Positions 40,827-51,046 of a DNA stretch of 64,000 bases are shown piece after piece. The stretch lies in assembly GCA_018711815.1 (NCBI GenBank), contig DVHU01000008.1, forward strand, positions 1 to 64,000, written 5' to 3'. Both the position numbers and the translations under genes were made by a program. Under the pieces are notes generated by a model. It saw nothing but the letters and a program-made list of their open reading frames with translations, did not search any database and was not told the DNA's origin. This DNA comes from Candidatus Egerieimonas intestinavium (GTDB taxonomy: Bacteria; Bacillota; Clostridia; Lachnospirales; Lachnospiraceae). The first letter of the stretch is position 1. The number at the start of each line of letters is the position of its first letter.

Positions 40827-41708
40827 TTATATCCCCGCTTTTATCGCCATATTTGTCATCCAAAGAGGATAATAACTCTTGCTCATGTGGAGACCGTCCG
40901 CCTCGTGGAATTCCGGATGCTGCTCCACAATAAAGGTATTGTCAATGTAGGTGATGCCCATATCCTGACACATCTCCTCCAGCTTCTGGTTAAACTCCTC
41001 ATAGTGGGCCAGATACTGGTTCTTGGCGATGGCCGCGTCCGTCATGGGCAGGATGCTGTTGACGTAAATCTCCACCCCCGGGATTCCCTCCTTAAGGCTC
41101 TCCACATCCTCCCTGTACTTTTCGATAAAGTTCTCCGCCACGCCGTTGAAATAGCCCAGATCGTTCATGCCGAAGGCCATAAACACCTTCTGAGGCTTAC
41201 TGTTTATGGCAGTCTGGATCAGGTCGTCATTCTTGGCCACACTCTTTCCCCGGGCGTAGGCCACCACGCTGCTGTCCAGAAACTGATAGGACACCAGGCC
41301 CTCGGTGATGGAGTCTCCCAGGATCATCGACCCCTGGAAGGACTGGCGCAGGGAGGATACCTCCCGGGCGGTAAAGTTGGCCTCATCCGCCTTCTGCTGG
41401 GCCGCAGCCGCAGCCGCCCGGGCCTCAGCCTCCTTCTCCTGGAGGGTACGAAGCTCCTCCTCAGTCTCCTCCAGTCCCGCGGACGCCAGGTTCTCCAGCC
41501 GGACCACATTCTCCCGGATCACCGCCTCCTCAGCCTTGTGGGCTCTCCAGCGGAGAATTCCGAAAATCAAGCACAACAAGAAAATCCCCCCTGCAATGAG
41601 CAGTGGGATTTTCCTCCGTGATTTTATAAAATTCAATAAATCCATCAAAAAATCTTTGCCCTTGTTCACTTTTCTACTTCCGTCCCCTAATTTTCCCTTT
41701 TTCGACAA
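40827..41708 (-). CDS. Membrane-anchored SGNH/GDSL hydrolase-like protein
   Basis: SMILGDSITEGLVSYQFL (GDS block), FMAFGMNDLGYFNG (GxND block), EADGLHMSKSYYPLW (DxxH block). Confidence 0.9.
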   Translation of the reverse strand: MSKKGKLGDGSRKVNKGKDFLMDLLNFIKSRRKIPLLIAGGIFLLCLIFGILRWRAHKAEEAVIRENVVRLENLASAGLEETEEELRTLQEKEAEARAAAAAAQQKADEANFTAREVSSLRQSFQGSMILGDSITEGLVSYQFLDSSVVAYARGKSVAKNDDLIQTAINSKPQKVFMAFGMNDLGYFNGVAENFIEKYREDVESLKEGIPGVEIYVNSILPMTDAAIAKNQYLAHYEEFNQKLEEMCQDMGITYIDNTFIVEQHPEFHEADGLHMSKSYYPLWMTNMAIKAGI

Positions 41709-41795
41709 AAATTATTATACCGTCCTCAATCTAAAACTACAAGTGTAAAATCTTTACTATTCCATTAAAATATTTTACGTTCTTATGAAGGCTTC

Positions 41796-42155
41796 CTATT
41801 TGCCCAGAAGAGTCTCCCACTCCTTCTCACGAAAGCCTGTGGTCACGAAATCCTCGCCCACCAGCACCGGGCGCTTCACCAGCATGCCATCGGTAGAGAG
41901 CAGCTCCAGCTGTTCCTCCTGGCTCATGGTCAAAATCCGGTCCTTCAGCTGCAGCTCCCGGTATTTCTGCCCGCTGGTGTTAAAAAAGCGCTTTAAGGGC
42001 AGGCCGCTTTTCTCCCACCAGAGCTTAAGCTCCTCCTTGGTGGGATTCTGCTCCAGGATATGGCGGTCCTCAAACTCCACGCCTCTCTCCTCCAGCCATT
42101 TCTTCGCCTTCTGACAGGTGCTGCACTTGGGGTACTCCACAAATAATACGCTCAT
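41796..42155 (-). CDS. Arsenate reductase/Spx family protein
   Basis: VEYPKCSTCQKAKKWLEERGVEFEDRHILEQNPTKEEL. Confidence 0.93.
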   Translation of the reverse strand: MSVLFVEYPKCSTCQKAKKWLEERGVEFEDRHILEQNPTKEELKLWWEKSGLPLKRFFNTSGQKYRELQLKDRILTMSQEEQLELLSTDGMLVKRPVLVGEDFVTTGFREKEWETLLGK

Positions 42156-42907
42156 CGGTCTCCTCCTTTTTCTTTTACATATATCCACTGATTTTCTCCG
42201 GAGAGCTCAGGGCTATAGACGTATCCTCCCGAGCTAAAGGTTTTGATCTCCTCCGGTTTTCGGGTTCCCGCCTCCGCCAGCAGACGCACCATCTCTCCCC
42301 GGGCCATCTTGGCGTAGGTTCCCTTCTGCACCAGCTTTCCCCCGTGCTCCTCCAGGAAGGAACAGGTCACCAGGGACGTCTCCGGGGACAGGTGGGGAAT
42401 CACGGCCCGGGCATACTCCTGGGAGGCCAGATTCAAAATAAAATTCCCCTCCCCCTCCAGGCTTTTGGCCAGCTTGTCCCCCCAGAACTCATAGAGATTT
42501 CTGTGTCCGCCAATCTTCACTTTGGCCTGCATCTCCAGCCGGTAGGGCGTCACGCCGTCCAGGGGCCGCAGAATCCCGTAAAAGCCTGAGAGTATCCGCA
42601 GGTGCTCCTGAATGTAAGCCCAGCTCTTCTCCTCAAAGACCAGAGGGGCCATATACTGGTACTGGGTTCCCTCGTAGGCCAGAAGGGCCGGGGTCAGATT
42701 TCTCCGCAGGTCCATGGTTCTAAGCCGCTGTACGTTCTGCCGGGCAATATTGTCGCTGCATCCCCAGAGGCTCTGCAGTTCCCGGGGACTTTTTTCCCGG
42801 AGCCATTCCTTCAGCTCCTCGGCCTCCTCCAGAAACTGGGGGAGCTCCGCCGCAAAAAGATCTGTCTGCACCTTCATTTTCTTTGCCGGGGAAATAATGA
42901 TCCGCAT
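42152..42907 (-). CDS. yaaA: Peroxide stress protein YaaA
   Basis: MRIIISPAKKMK, DGVTPYRLEMQAKV, NLASQEYAR. Confidence 0.94.
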   Translation of the reverse strand: MRIIISPAKKMKVQTDLFAAELPQFLEEAEELKEWLREKSPRELQSLWGCSDNIARQNVQRLRTMDLRRNLTPALLAYEGTQYQYMAPLVFEEKSWAYIQEHLRILSGFYGILRPLDGVTPYRLEMQAKVKIGGHRNLYEFWGDKLAKSLEGEGNFILNLASQEYARAVIPHLSPETSLVTCSFLEEHGGKLVQKGTYAKMARGEMVRLLAEAGTRKPEEIKTFSSGGYVYSPELSGENQWIYVKEKGGDR

Positions 42908-42982
42908 ACGCTCTCCTTTTACCACAAGGGGACTGCTGCGCTAGCCTCTTCGCTAACCGCAGCAGTCCCTCTGATTTAACTC

Positions 42983-45900
42983 TTATTTATCGGTGATCTC
43001 GCTGTGGAACTCCTGCAGGGACTTCACGCCGATGACACCCTCCTTCTGCACTGCCTTGATGGCCGCGATAGTGGCCTTTGCGGCAGCCATGGTGGTCATG
43101 TAGGGAACTCTTCCCTTAACCGCAGCCTTGCGGATATAACTGTCGTCGGTGGCGCCCTTCTTATCCAGAGGCGTGTTGACGATCAGGTCAACGTTCTTGT
43201 TGGTGATCTTATCCAGAGCGTTGGGTCTTCCCTCGTCGATCTTGAAGATCTTCTCCGCCGGAATACCTGCGTTCACAATCATCTCATAGGTACGGCCGGT
43301 GGCAATGATCTTAAATCCGCACTCATGGAAGCCCTTTGCCACCTCCACAACCTCCGGCTTATCCCGGTCGCTGACAGAGATCAGCACAGTGCCGGAAGTG
43401 GGCAGGATGGTCTTGGTAGCCTCCTGAGCCTTATAGAAGGCCTCGCCGAAGTCGGAAGCCATGCCCAGAACCTCTCCGGTGGAGCGCATCTCCGGTCCGA
43501 GAACCGGGTCAACCTCCTGGAACATATTGAAGGGGAATACCGCTTCTTTCACGCCGTAGTGGCTGAACTTCTTCTCCTTCAGCTCCGGAACCGGGGAAGC
43601 CAGTCCGGTCAGGTGGGAGGTCATGATCTGGGTAGCCAGACGCACCATCTGGATGTTGCAGACCTTGGATACCAGGGGAACGGTACGGGATGCTCTGGGA
43701 TTTGCCTCCAGCACATAAACCTTGCCGTCCTCGATGGCGTACTGCATGTTCATCAGACCAATTACGTTCATCTCCTGGGCGATACGCTTGGTATAATCCT
43801 TAATGGTGGCCACCTGCTCCTCAGAGAGATTCATAGAGGGCAGGATGCAGGCGGAGTCGCCGGAGTGAACGCCGGCCAGCTCAATGTGCTCCATCACCGC
43901 GGGAACAAATACGTTCTCGCCGTCGCTGATGGCGTCGGCCTCACACTCGGTGGCGTGATGCAGGAACCGGTCGATGAGGATCGGACGGTCCGGAGTCACA
44001 CCCACGGCCTGCTGCATATAGAAGGTCAGCGCCTCGTCGTCATGGACAACCTCCATGCCGCGTCCGCCCAGCACATAGGAGGGACGAACCATAACGGGAT
44101 AGCCGATCTTGTTGGCGATCTCCAGGGCCTCCTCCACGTTGACTGCCATGCCGGCCTCCGGCATGGGGATCTCCAGCTTGTCCATCATAGCCCGGAACAG
44201 ATCGCGGTCCTCAGCCATGTCGATGGTCTCCGGGGTGGTTCCCAGGATGTTCACGCCGTTCTTCTTCAGATCTGCCGCCAGATTCAGGGGAGTCTGTCCG
44301 CCGAACTGAGCGATAACGCCCACCGGCTTCTCCTTCTCATAGATGCTCAGCACATCCTCCAGAGTCAGGGGCTCGAAGTACAGCTTGTCGGAGGTATCGT
44401 AGTCGGTGGAAACGGTCTCCGGGTTACAGTTTACAATAATCGTCTCAAATCCCAGGCTGTGCAGGGCCTTTGCCGCGTGAACGCAGCAGTAATCAAACTC
44501 GATACCCTGTCCGATACGGTTGGGGCCGCCGCCTAAGATCATAATCTTCTTCTTGCTGTCGCTGGCCGGGCTCTCATCCTTCACATGGTAGGTGGAGTAA
44601 TAGTAGGCCGCGTCCTTGGTTCCGCTCACGTGAACGCCCTCCCAGGCCTCCACGATTCCATTGGCCACCCGGGCCTTGCGGATATCCTCCTCGGGAACCT
44701 CCAGAATACCTGCCAGATAGCGATCTGCGAAGCCGTCCAGCTTAGCCTGTCTGAGCACGTCGGCTGCCGGAACAGCGCCCTTCATGGCTTTTAACTGCTC
44801 CTCCTCCTGCACCAGCTCCCGCATCTGCTCGATGAACCAGGTCTTAATCTTGGTGAGCTCATAGAGCTCCTCCACGGTGGCTCCCTTGCGCAGAGCCTCA
44901 TACATGATGAACTGACGCTCGCTGGTGGGCTTATGGAGCATCTTTAAGAGCTCCTTCTTGGACTTGGAAGCGAAATCCTTGGCTCCGCCCAGGCCGTAGC
45001 GGCCGGTCTCCAGGGAGCGGATAGCCTTCTGGAAGGCCTCCTTGTAGGTCTTTCCGATGCTCATAACCTCGCCCACGGCGCGCATCTGGGTTCCCAGCTC
45101 GTCCCGGGCACCCTTGAACTTCTCAAAGGCCCAGCGGGCAAACTTGATTACCACATAGTCGCCGGAGGGAACATATTTATCCAGGGTTCCGTATTTTCCG
45201 CAGGGGATCTCATCCAGAGTCAGGCCGCTGGCCAGCATGGCGGATACCAGTGCGATGGGGAATCCTGTGGCTTTACTTGCCAGTGCAGAGGAACGGGAAG
45301 TACGGGGATTGATCTCAATGATAATATCGCGGTCCGTCTTGGGATCGTGAGCCCACTGCACGTTGGTGCCTCCGATTACCTGGATGGCCTCCACGATCTT
45401 GTAGGACTTCTCCTGCAGACGCTTCTGGATGTGCTCCGGAATGGTCAGCATGGGGGCGGAACAGAAGGAATCTCCTGTGTGCACGCCCAGGGGATCGATA
45501 TTCTCGATGAAGCATACGGTGATCATGTTATTCTTGGCGTCGCGGACAACCTCCAGCTCCAGCTCCTCCCAGCCCAGAATGGACTCTTCCACGAGAACCT
45601 GGCCCACCAGAGACGCCTGCAGTCCTCTGGCGCAGACAGTCTTTAACTCCTCGGTATTGTAAACCAGTCCGCCGCCGGCGCCGCCCATGGTGTAGGCGGG
45701 ACGCAGAACCACCGGATAGCCCAGCTTGTCGGCGATAGCCAGAGCCTCGTCCACAGAGTAGGCCACCTCGCTTCTGGCCATCTCGATGCCCAGGGACTCC
45801 ATGGTGTGCTTGAACTCAATACGGTCCTCGCCCCGCTCGATGGCATCCACCTGAACGCCGATTACCTTCACATTATATTTATCAAGAACGCCGGTCTCCG

Positions 45901-46204
45901 CCAGCTCGGAGCAGAGATTCAGGCCAGACTGGCCTCCCAGGTTGGGAAGCAGCGCGTCCGGGCGCTCCTTCTCGATAATCTGAGTCAAACGCTCCACATT
46001 CAGCGGCTCAATGTAGGTCACATCGGCGGTCTCCGGATCGGTCATAATTGTCGCCGGATTGGAATTTACCAGTACGATCTGATAACCCAACTGGCGCAGA
46101 GCTTTACAAGCCTGTGTTCCGGAATAGTCAAACTCGCATGCCTGACCGATAACGATGGGGCCGGAACCAATAATCAGCACTTTGTGTATGTCTTCTCTTC
46201 TCAT
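42983..46204 (-). CDS. carB: Carbamoyl-phosphate synthase large subunit
   Basis: 1073 aa; KVLIIGSGPIVIGQACEFDYSGTQACKAL; duplicated ATP-grasp domains. Confidence 0.97.
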   Translation of the reverse strand: MRREDIHKVLIIGSGPIVIGQACEFDYSGTQACKALRQLGYQIVLVNSNPATIMTDPETADVTYIEPLNVERLTQIIEKERPDALLPNLGGQSGLNLCSELAETGVLDKYNVKVIGVQVDAIERGEDRIEFKHTMESLGIEMARSEVAYSVDEALAIADKLGYPVVLRPAYTMGGAGGGLVYNTEELKTVCARGLQASLVGQVLVEESILGWEELELEVVRDAKNNMITVCFIENIDPLGVHTGDSFCSAPMLTIPEHIQKRLQEKSYKIVEAIQVIGGTNVQWAHDPKTDRDIIIEINPRTSRSSALASKATGFPIALVSAMLASGLTLDEIPCGKYGTLDKYVPSGDYVVIKFARWAFEKFKGARDELGTQMRAVGEVMSIGKTYKEAFQKAIRSLETGRYGLGGAKDFASKSKKELLKMLHKPTSERQFIMYEALRKGATVEELYELTKIKTWFIEQMRELVQEEEQLKAMKGAVPAADVLRQAKLDGFADRYLAGILEVPEEDIRKARVANGIVEAWEGVHVSGTKDAAYYYSTYHVKDESPASDSKKKIMILGGGPNRIGQGIEFDYCCVHAAKALHSLGFETIIVNCNPETVSTDYDTSDKLYFEPLTLEDVLSIYEKEKPVGVIAQFGGQTPLNLAADLKKNGVNILGTTPETIDMAEDRDLFRAMMDKLEIPMPEAGMAVNVEEALEIANKIGYPVMVRPSYVLGGRGMEVVHDDEALTFYMQQAVGVTPDRPILIDRFLHHATECEADAISDGENVFVPAVMEHIELAGVHSGDSACILPSMNLSEEQVATIKDYTKRIAQEMNVIGLMNMQYAIEDGKVYVLEANPRASRTVPLVSKVCNIQMVRLATQIMTSHLTGLASPVPELKEKKFSHYGVKEAVFPFNMFQEVDPVLGPEMRSTGEVLGMASDFGEAFYKAQEATKTILPTSGTVLISVSDRDKPEVVEVAKGFHECGFKIIATGRTYEMIVNAGIPAEKIFKIDEGRPNALDKITNKNVDLIVNTPLDKKGATDDSYIRKAAVKGRVPYMTTMAAAKATIAAIKAVQKEGVIGVKSLQEFHSEITDK

Positions 46205-46331
46205 TCCCTATTCCCTTTCCTTCATTGCTTATTTAAATCTTTATCCCTACTATTCTAAAATACTTTTTTCCCGATGTAAACAAAAATTTATTTGAATCTG
46301 CAAAAAAGTAATTTTTCCCAAAAAATCCACC

Positions 46332-47342
46332 CTATTTCGACTGAAGATGTCCAATATTTTTAATGAGCACCGAGATGGTACCGTCGCTGTTGGTGATAAA
46401 TTCCACCTTGTCCGGATTTCCGTATGCCTCCATGGGAATTGTGATCTCAATCCCCTCCTCAGTGGTCAGATGCTGCCTCTGGAACTTCTTCACTGTCTGC
46501 TGGCTTTTGGGCTCCACCACCGACTGGGCCAGCTGGTACTTGTCCAAACGCTCGGTAAAATCCGCCTGCATCTCAGGGTTGGCAGAAAAAAGCTTCTCCG
46601 CCACCCGCTCCACCTTCAGACTGCCCTCCTCCAGCTCCTGGTAGAGAACGCTCTTCACTTCCATCTTCCGCTCCGTGTCCTCATCCCCGTAATATTTCCG
46701 GTTCACCTGATCCACGGCCCTGGTGACCAGGTCAAGCTTAACCTTCTGGGACATGGGGCCCTGGCACTCCAGGAACAGCTGAGAAAAATACTCCTTCTTC
46801 TCCCCGTTTATCTCATAGCGCTTCTCCGTCACCAATAACTCCCCGGTGGCCAGGTTGGCCGCGAAGGCCTCTGTCAGCCGCTGACTCTTGGAGGGCAGGA
46901 GGGCCTGCTGCAGCACGATGCCGTTGGTATTTCCTCCCAGGTCTGTGGCCTGGGTCTGGTGCGTGTAGGATGTCTTGTAGTTCATTTTCAAAAAGCCAAA
47001 GTACCGGGTCTCCTGGCAGCGAAACAGAAGGGCCGCCACGTCCCCGGAGGGAATATCCAGGTTGGCGTTCATCAGTTTATAGAGCTTCTGGCACAGCCGC
47101 CGGGAAATCTCCCCGAAATTCTGGCGGCCGCAGTGCTCCAGCAGCTTCCCCGCCGCCGACTCCTCCTGGAAACGGCAGTGCTTTACCTCGTCGCTCTCGG
47201 TAAATTTCTCAATATGTCCCTTGAAAAACTCGCACAGGTCGCTATCCAGCTCCAGCTCCTGATCGGAAAGCACGGGCATCCCCACCTTCCCGTCTAAAAT
47301 ATGAATCACTGCCGCCTCGATTACTATCTCATCACTTCTCAT
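46332..47342 (-). CDS. Nucleoid-associated protein (NdpA-like)
   Basis: IVIEAAVIHILDGKVGMPVLSDQELEL...; start set at internal MRSDEIVI. Confidence 0.75.
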   Translation of the reverse strand: MRSDEIVIEAAVIHILDGKVGMPVLSDQELELDSDLCEFFKGHIEKFTESDEVKHCRFQEESAAGKLLEHCGRQNFGEISRRLCQKLYKLMNANLDIPSGDVAALLFRCQETRYFGFLKMNYKTSYTHQTQATDLGGNTNGIVLQQALLPSKSQRLTEAFAANLATGELLVTEKRYEINGEKKEYFSQLFLECQGPMSQKVKLDLVTRAVDQVNRKYYGDEDTERKMEVKSVLYQELEEGSLKVERVAEKLFSANPEMQADFTERLDKYQLAQSVVEPKSQQTVKKFQRQHLTTEEGIEITIPMEAYGNPDKVEFITNSDGTISVLIKNIGHLQSK

Positions 47343-47473
47343 ACGGTCTCCTCCCTTGTCTGTACAAAATATATACGGATTCCCCAAAGCTGTCAAGAAA
47401 AAGAGAGGACGTCCGCTGGGGACGCCCTCTCTGTCATCTGTTTTTTTCATTTAGGAGATACCTGTGCTCTCTC

Positions 47474-48889
47474 TTACAGGAACATTACCATGGAAAGCAC
47501 AAACATAATTACTGTTCCGGCGATCATGGGCACTGAGGTTCTCTTTACCACCTCCAGGGGCTCACGATTCACACTTCCGGCTACGATCATGACCACCGCA
47601 GATACCGGTGATACGGCCCGCAGCAGGTTTCCGGCCAGACCCATGGGGATGGATACGGCGAATACGGAGATTCCCGCGGCGTTTGCCAGAGCCACCATCA
47701 GGGGCACCATGGCGAAGAACAGTGCCGTACCGCTGCCGCTGAGCAGTACGATCAGGGCAGTCAGGCCTACCAGCAGCAGCGGCAGGATGAAGCCCATGCC
47801 ATTTCCCTGCATGCCGGTCATGGCATCCTGCAGAGAAGTGATCAGACCGATGGATTTCAGGCCGGTAACAAAGATCGTGCCGGCCACCAGCAGAGCCACG
47901 ATGGGCATGGAACCGCCCATTCCCTTGAAGAAGGACTCCGTCTGGTTTAAGGTCTCCTTGCCCTTTCTGGTGCGGATCAGCTCACAGATCACCGCCACCA
48001 CGAAGGAGAACAGGGTAGCCACCTCCACGCTGATGTTCACAGAGAGACCGGTGATCTTCTGCAGGGCGAACACGCCGATCAGCAGCAGGATGGGCAGCAG
48101 AGGCAGAATTGCGTACACGGTGCGGAACAGGGCCCCTCCCTGAATCTCCTCCACCTGCTGTACCTTCTCCAGGTTGCTCACGGTGTCCTTGGCCTTCTTA
48201 TCACAGTGCTTCTGCCAGAAGTAATGGATTACCGCAATCAGAAGCAGGGTGGGGATAGATACAATCGCATGGTACTTAAACACATAGTCTGTGGGAGTCA
48301 TACCCGCATACTCCGCAGTGTTGGCCAGCTCCGCGGCGATGGCCACGTTGTCGCTTCCCAGAGGTGTGGGAACGATGGTGGCGGTGGTGGCGATGATACC
48401 GGCCGCCGTCAGCGTGCTCATGCCCGCCTGAATCATGATGGGATACAGGGTCGCCAGCAGGATGATCGCCAGGTTGGAAGCGCTGGGAACCACCAGGGAC
48501 AGCAGGTTGCCCAGCAGGAATACGATGGGCACCAGTATGTATACGGATTTAATCTTGGCGATAGGCTTCGTCAGAACGCTTACCGTCACATTGTTGGCCT
48601 TGATGGTATTCATATAGGCAGAGTAGCCGCCCAGAATCAGGATGATGAATCCCGCTGAAGAGATGGTATCCTTAAACTGGTTGGCGATTACACTTAAGGG
48701 ATCCAGCCACATGGCTCCGGTGGAGGCGAACTCCTCCCCGCCGATGGGATTTCCCAGACCCACGCCCACGAACATCAGGATAATACCCATTAAGAACAGG
48801 GTAATCTTAATATCCATTTTCTTGATCAGCATAACTACCACGATCGCCACGGCGATGATGGCTGCTGCGTACATGATAAAAGTTGACAT
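47474..48889 (-). CDS. DcuC-like ion-transporter-superfamily permease
   Basis: 12-TM-like protein; VPSASNLAIILLATLYPIMIQAGMS, TPLGSDNVAIAAELA, GLAGNLLRAVSPVSAVVMIVAG. Confidence 0.8.
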   Translation of the reverse strand: MSTFIMYAAAIIAVAIVVVMLIKKMDIKITLFLMGIILMFVGVGLGNPIGGEEFASTGAMWLDPLSVIANQFKDTISSAGFIILILGGYSAYMNTIKANNVTVSVLTKPIAKIKSVYILVPIVFLLGNLLSLVVPSASNLAIILLATLYPIMIQAGMSTLTAAGIIATTATIVPTPLGSDNVAIAAELANTAEYAGMTPTDYVFKYHAIVSIPTLLLIAVIHYFWQKHCDKKAKDTVSNLEKVQQVEEIQGGALFRTVYAILPLLPILLLIGVFALQKITGLSVNISVEVATLFSFVVAVICELIRTRKGKETLNQTESFFKGMGGSMPIVALLVAGTIFVTGLKSIGLITSLQDAMTGMQGNGMGFILPLLLVGLTALIVLLSGSGTALFFAMVPLMVALANAAGISVFAVSIPMGLAGNLLRAVSPVSAVVMIVAGSVNREPLEVVKRTSVPMIAGTVIMFVLSMVMFL

Positions 48890-48915
48890 CTCAACTTCCC
48901 CCTTTTATTTTTTAG

Positions 48916-49836
48916 TTAGATACATTTGGCGATGGACGCCTTGAACCACTCGCGGAATTTTTCGCCGTCAATGTCCATGCAGACCTTAGCGTTGGGCTCC
49001 TGGTGCAGATATCCCTTTAAGTCCACAACGGTGCAGCCGGCAGTCATGGTGCCGTGCAGCTCTACCCCCACGTAGGTTTCCTCCACCGTGTAGAGCTCCG
49101 GGCACAGCAGATAAGCTATGGCGCAGCTGTCGTACATCTTAAGGCCAGTCTTGAAGCTTCCGCCCCGATATTTTTTAAAGAGATGGTAAGCCATATCTCC
49201 CACCTTGCCCATGGTCTTGATCTCCTCGCTGTCCTCCGGCAGCACCAGAGCCTTCAGACCCACGTCCAGTCCTGCCATGACGATGGGCACTCCGGACTGG
49301 AATACCATCTGAGCAGCCTCCGGGTCGGTGGCAATATTGAACTCTGACATAACCCCTTTGTTGCCTCTGGTGGCGGATCCTCCCATCATAACGATCTCAC
49401 GGATATGCTCCTTCACCTCCGGATACACCGCAAAGAGCAGGGCAATGTTGGTCAAGGCTGCAATGGGCACCAGGGTAACAGGCTCCGGACTCTCCATGAT
49501 CGCCCGGTACATGGCGTTCACCGCATTCTCCTTTAACAGCAGCTCTGTCTTGGGCTCCGGGAACTCATACCCTTCCATGCCAGTCTTGCCGTGTACGTTG
49601 GAAGCATCCACGAAATCCACGATCAGGGGCTTTGCCGCTCCCTTGGCCACCGGTACGTCCTTGCCGAAGAAAGTCAGCAGGCGCAGGGTGTTTAAGGTCA
49701 CGTTCTCCAGGGACACGTTGCCCGCCACCGTGGTAATCAGACGCACATCCAGCTCATCGGAAAAGAGCGCGATAGCCAGGGCCAGGGCATCATCAATACC
49801 GGGATCCGTGTCGATGATAATCGGTCTCTTGCTCAT
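48916..49836 (-). CDS. Nucleoside hydrolase
   Basis: RPIIIDTDPGIDDALALAIAL signature. Confidence 0.95.
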   Translation of the reverse strand: MSKRPIIIDTDPGIDDALALAIALFSDELDVRLITTVAGNVSLENVTLNTLRLLTFFGKDVPVAKGAAKPLIVDFVDASNVHGKTGMEGYEFPEPKTELLLKENAVNAMYRAIMESPEPVTLVPIAALTNIALLFAVYPEVKEHIREIVMMGGSATRGNKGVMSEFNIATDPEAAQMVFQSGVPIVMAGLDVGLKALVLPEDSEEIKTMGKVGDMAYHLFKKYRGGSFKTGLKMYDSCAIAYLLCPELYTVEETYVGVELHGTMTAGCTVVDLKGYLHQEPNAKVCMDIDGEKFREWFKASIAKCI

Positions 49837-49956
49837 ACTTGTTCCTCCTCATTTTCTTGTTTTTTTCTGATATATATTGTAATATGAAAGCATCAGGAAG
49901 TCTAATTCATATTTTTCAGAAAAAACATTCCTTTTTGGAATAGTTAGGAGGCACCC

Positions 49957-50868
49957 ATGGATTTCCCGGAACTTCAGTATTTTCTGGCCATCGCCAGACA
50001 TCGAAATCTCACCAGAGCCGCCCAGGAGCTCTACATCTCCCAGCCCACCCTGACCAAATTTCTCCAGAAGCAGGAGCGGGAGCTGGGCGGAAAGCTTTTT
50101 CGCAAAAACGGTCACCAATATGATCTGACCTTCCTGGGCCAGCGCTATCTGGAATACGCCCAGAAGGTGATTGCTCTGAATCAGGATTGGAGAAAAGAGC
50201 TCTCCGACATGAGCTCTTCCTATGAGGGGGAGCTGAATATCTCCCTGCCCCCCATGCGCAGCGCCTGCCTGATCCCTCAGCTGCTTACGGAATTTCACAA
50301 GGTTCACCCCGGCGTCCACATCAATTTCTACGAGCAGGGCCACGCCATCCAGGACTCTCTTCTCACCGAAACCAAGCTGGATTTTGCCATCTTAAGCTAC
50401 TGGCAGGCCCATCCTGATTTGACCTATGAACTGATAAAGACAGAAGAAATCCTTCTGGTGCTGCACGCCGACCACCCTCTGGCCAAACACGCTGTGCCCC
50501 GGAAGTTCTGCCGCTATCCCTGGCTGGACCTGGGGTTATTGGCGGAGGAACCCTTCATTCTCCACTTCCCTGACCAGAACACCGGCCGGGAAGCCCGAAA
50601 GCTCTTTGAGCAGTACCATATTCAGCCGCCGGTGCCCTTTCTCACCCGGGACAGCCACACCTGCATCCAGCTGGCCTCCCAGGGATTGGGCGCCTGCTTT
50701 GCCCCGGAGAGTTACGTGCAGCACTCCGCCTTTTTCTGGCCCATGCAGGTATTTTCTGTGGGAGACCCGCCGGTGATCAATCATTTGGTGATCGTCCACC
50801 GAAAAAATTCCTACCTCTCCACCTACGCCCAGGACTTCATCACCATCGCCAAAGAATGTTTAAAATAG
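49957..50868 (+). CDS. LysR family transcriptional regulator
   Basis: MDFPELQYFLAIARHRNLTRAAQELYISQPTLTKFLQKQERELGGKLF. Confidence 0.95.
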   Translation: MDFPELQYFLAIARHRNLTRAAQELYISQPTLTKFLQKQERELGGKLFRKNGHQYDLTFLGQRYLEYAQKVIALNQDWRKELSDMSSSYEGELNISLPPMRSACLIPQLLTEFHKVHPGVHINFYEQGHAIQDSLLTETKLDFAILSYWQAHPDLTYELIKTEEILLVLHADHPLAKHAVPRKFCRYPWLDLGLLAEEPFILHFPDQNTGREARKLFEQYHIQPPVPFLTRDSHTCIQLASQGLGACFAPESYVQHSAFFWPMQVFSVGDPPVINHLVIVHRKNSYLSTYAQDFITIAKECLK

Positions 50869-50877
50869 CGACAAAAA

Positions 50878-51046
50878 AAGAGGCGTTTTCCGCCCGGGAT
50901 GATGTTTACGTATAGCGAAAGGTTTTGTGCTCAGCCTGCGCTGCTTCGAGCCTGTAGTCTCGAAGTCGTGCTCGGCAAATTCACACAAAACCTTTCGCTA
51001 TACAAAACTATTCTCTCCGGGCGGAAAACGCCTCTTTTTTATGTAT
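50878..51046. repeat. Nested inverted repeat: bidirectional terminator arms flanking a palindromic element
   Basis: Outer arms AGAGGCGTTTTCCGCCCGG/CCGGGCGGAAAACGCCTCT; inner arms TATAGCGAAAGGTTTTGTG/CACAAAACCTTTCGCTATA; core CTTCGAG...CTCGAAG. Confidence 0.8.

Noticed and set aside
43004-44536. 510-aa plus-strand ORF
   Set aside because: Antisense shadow of carB; no recognisable motifs.
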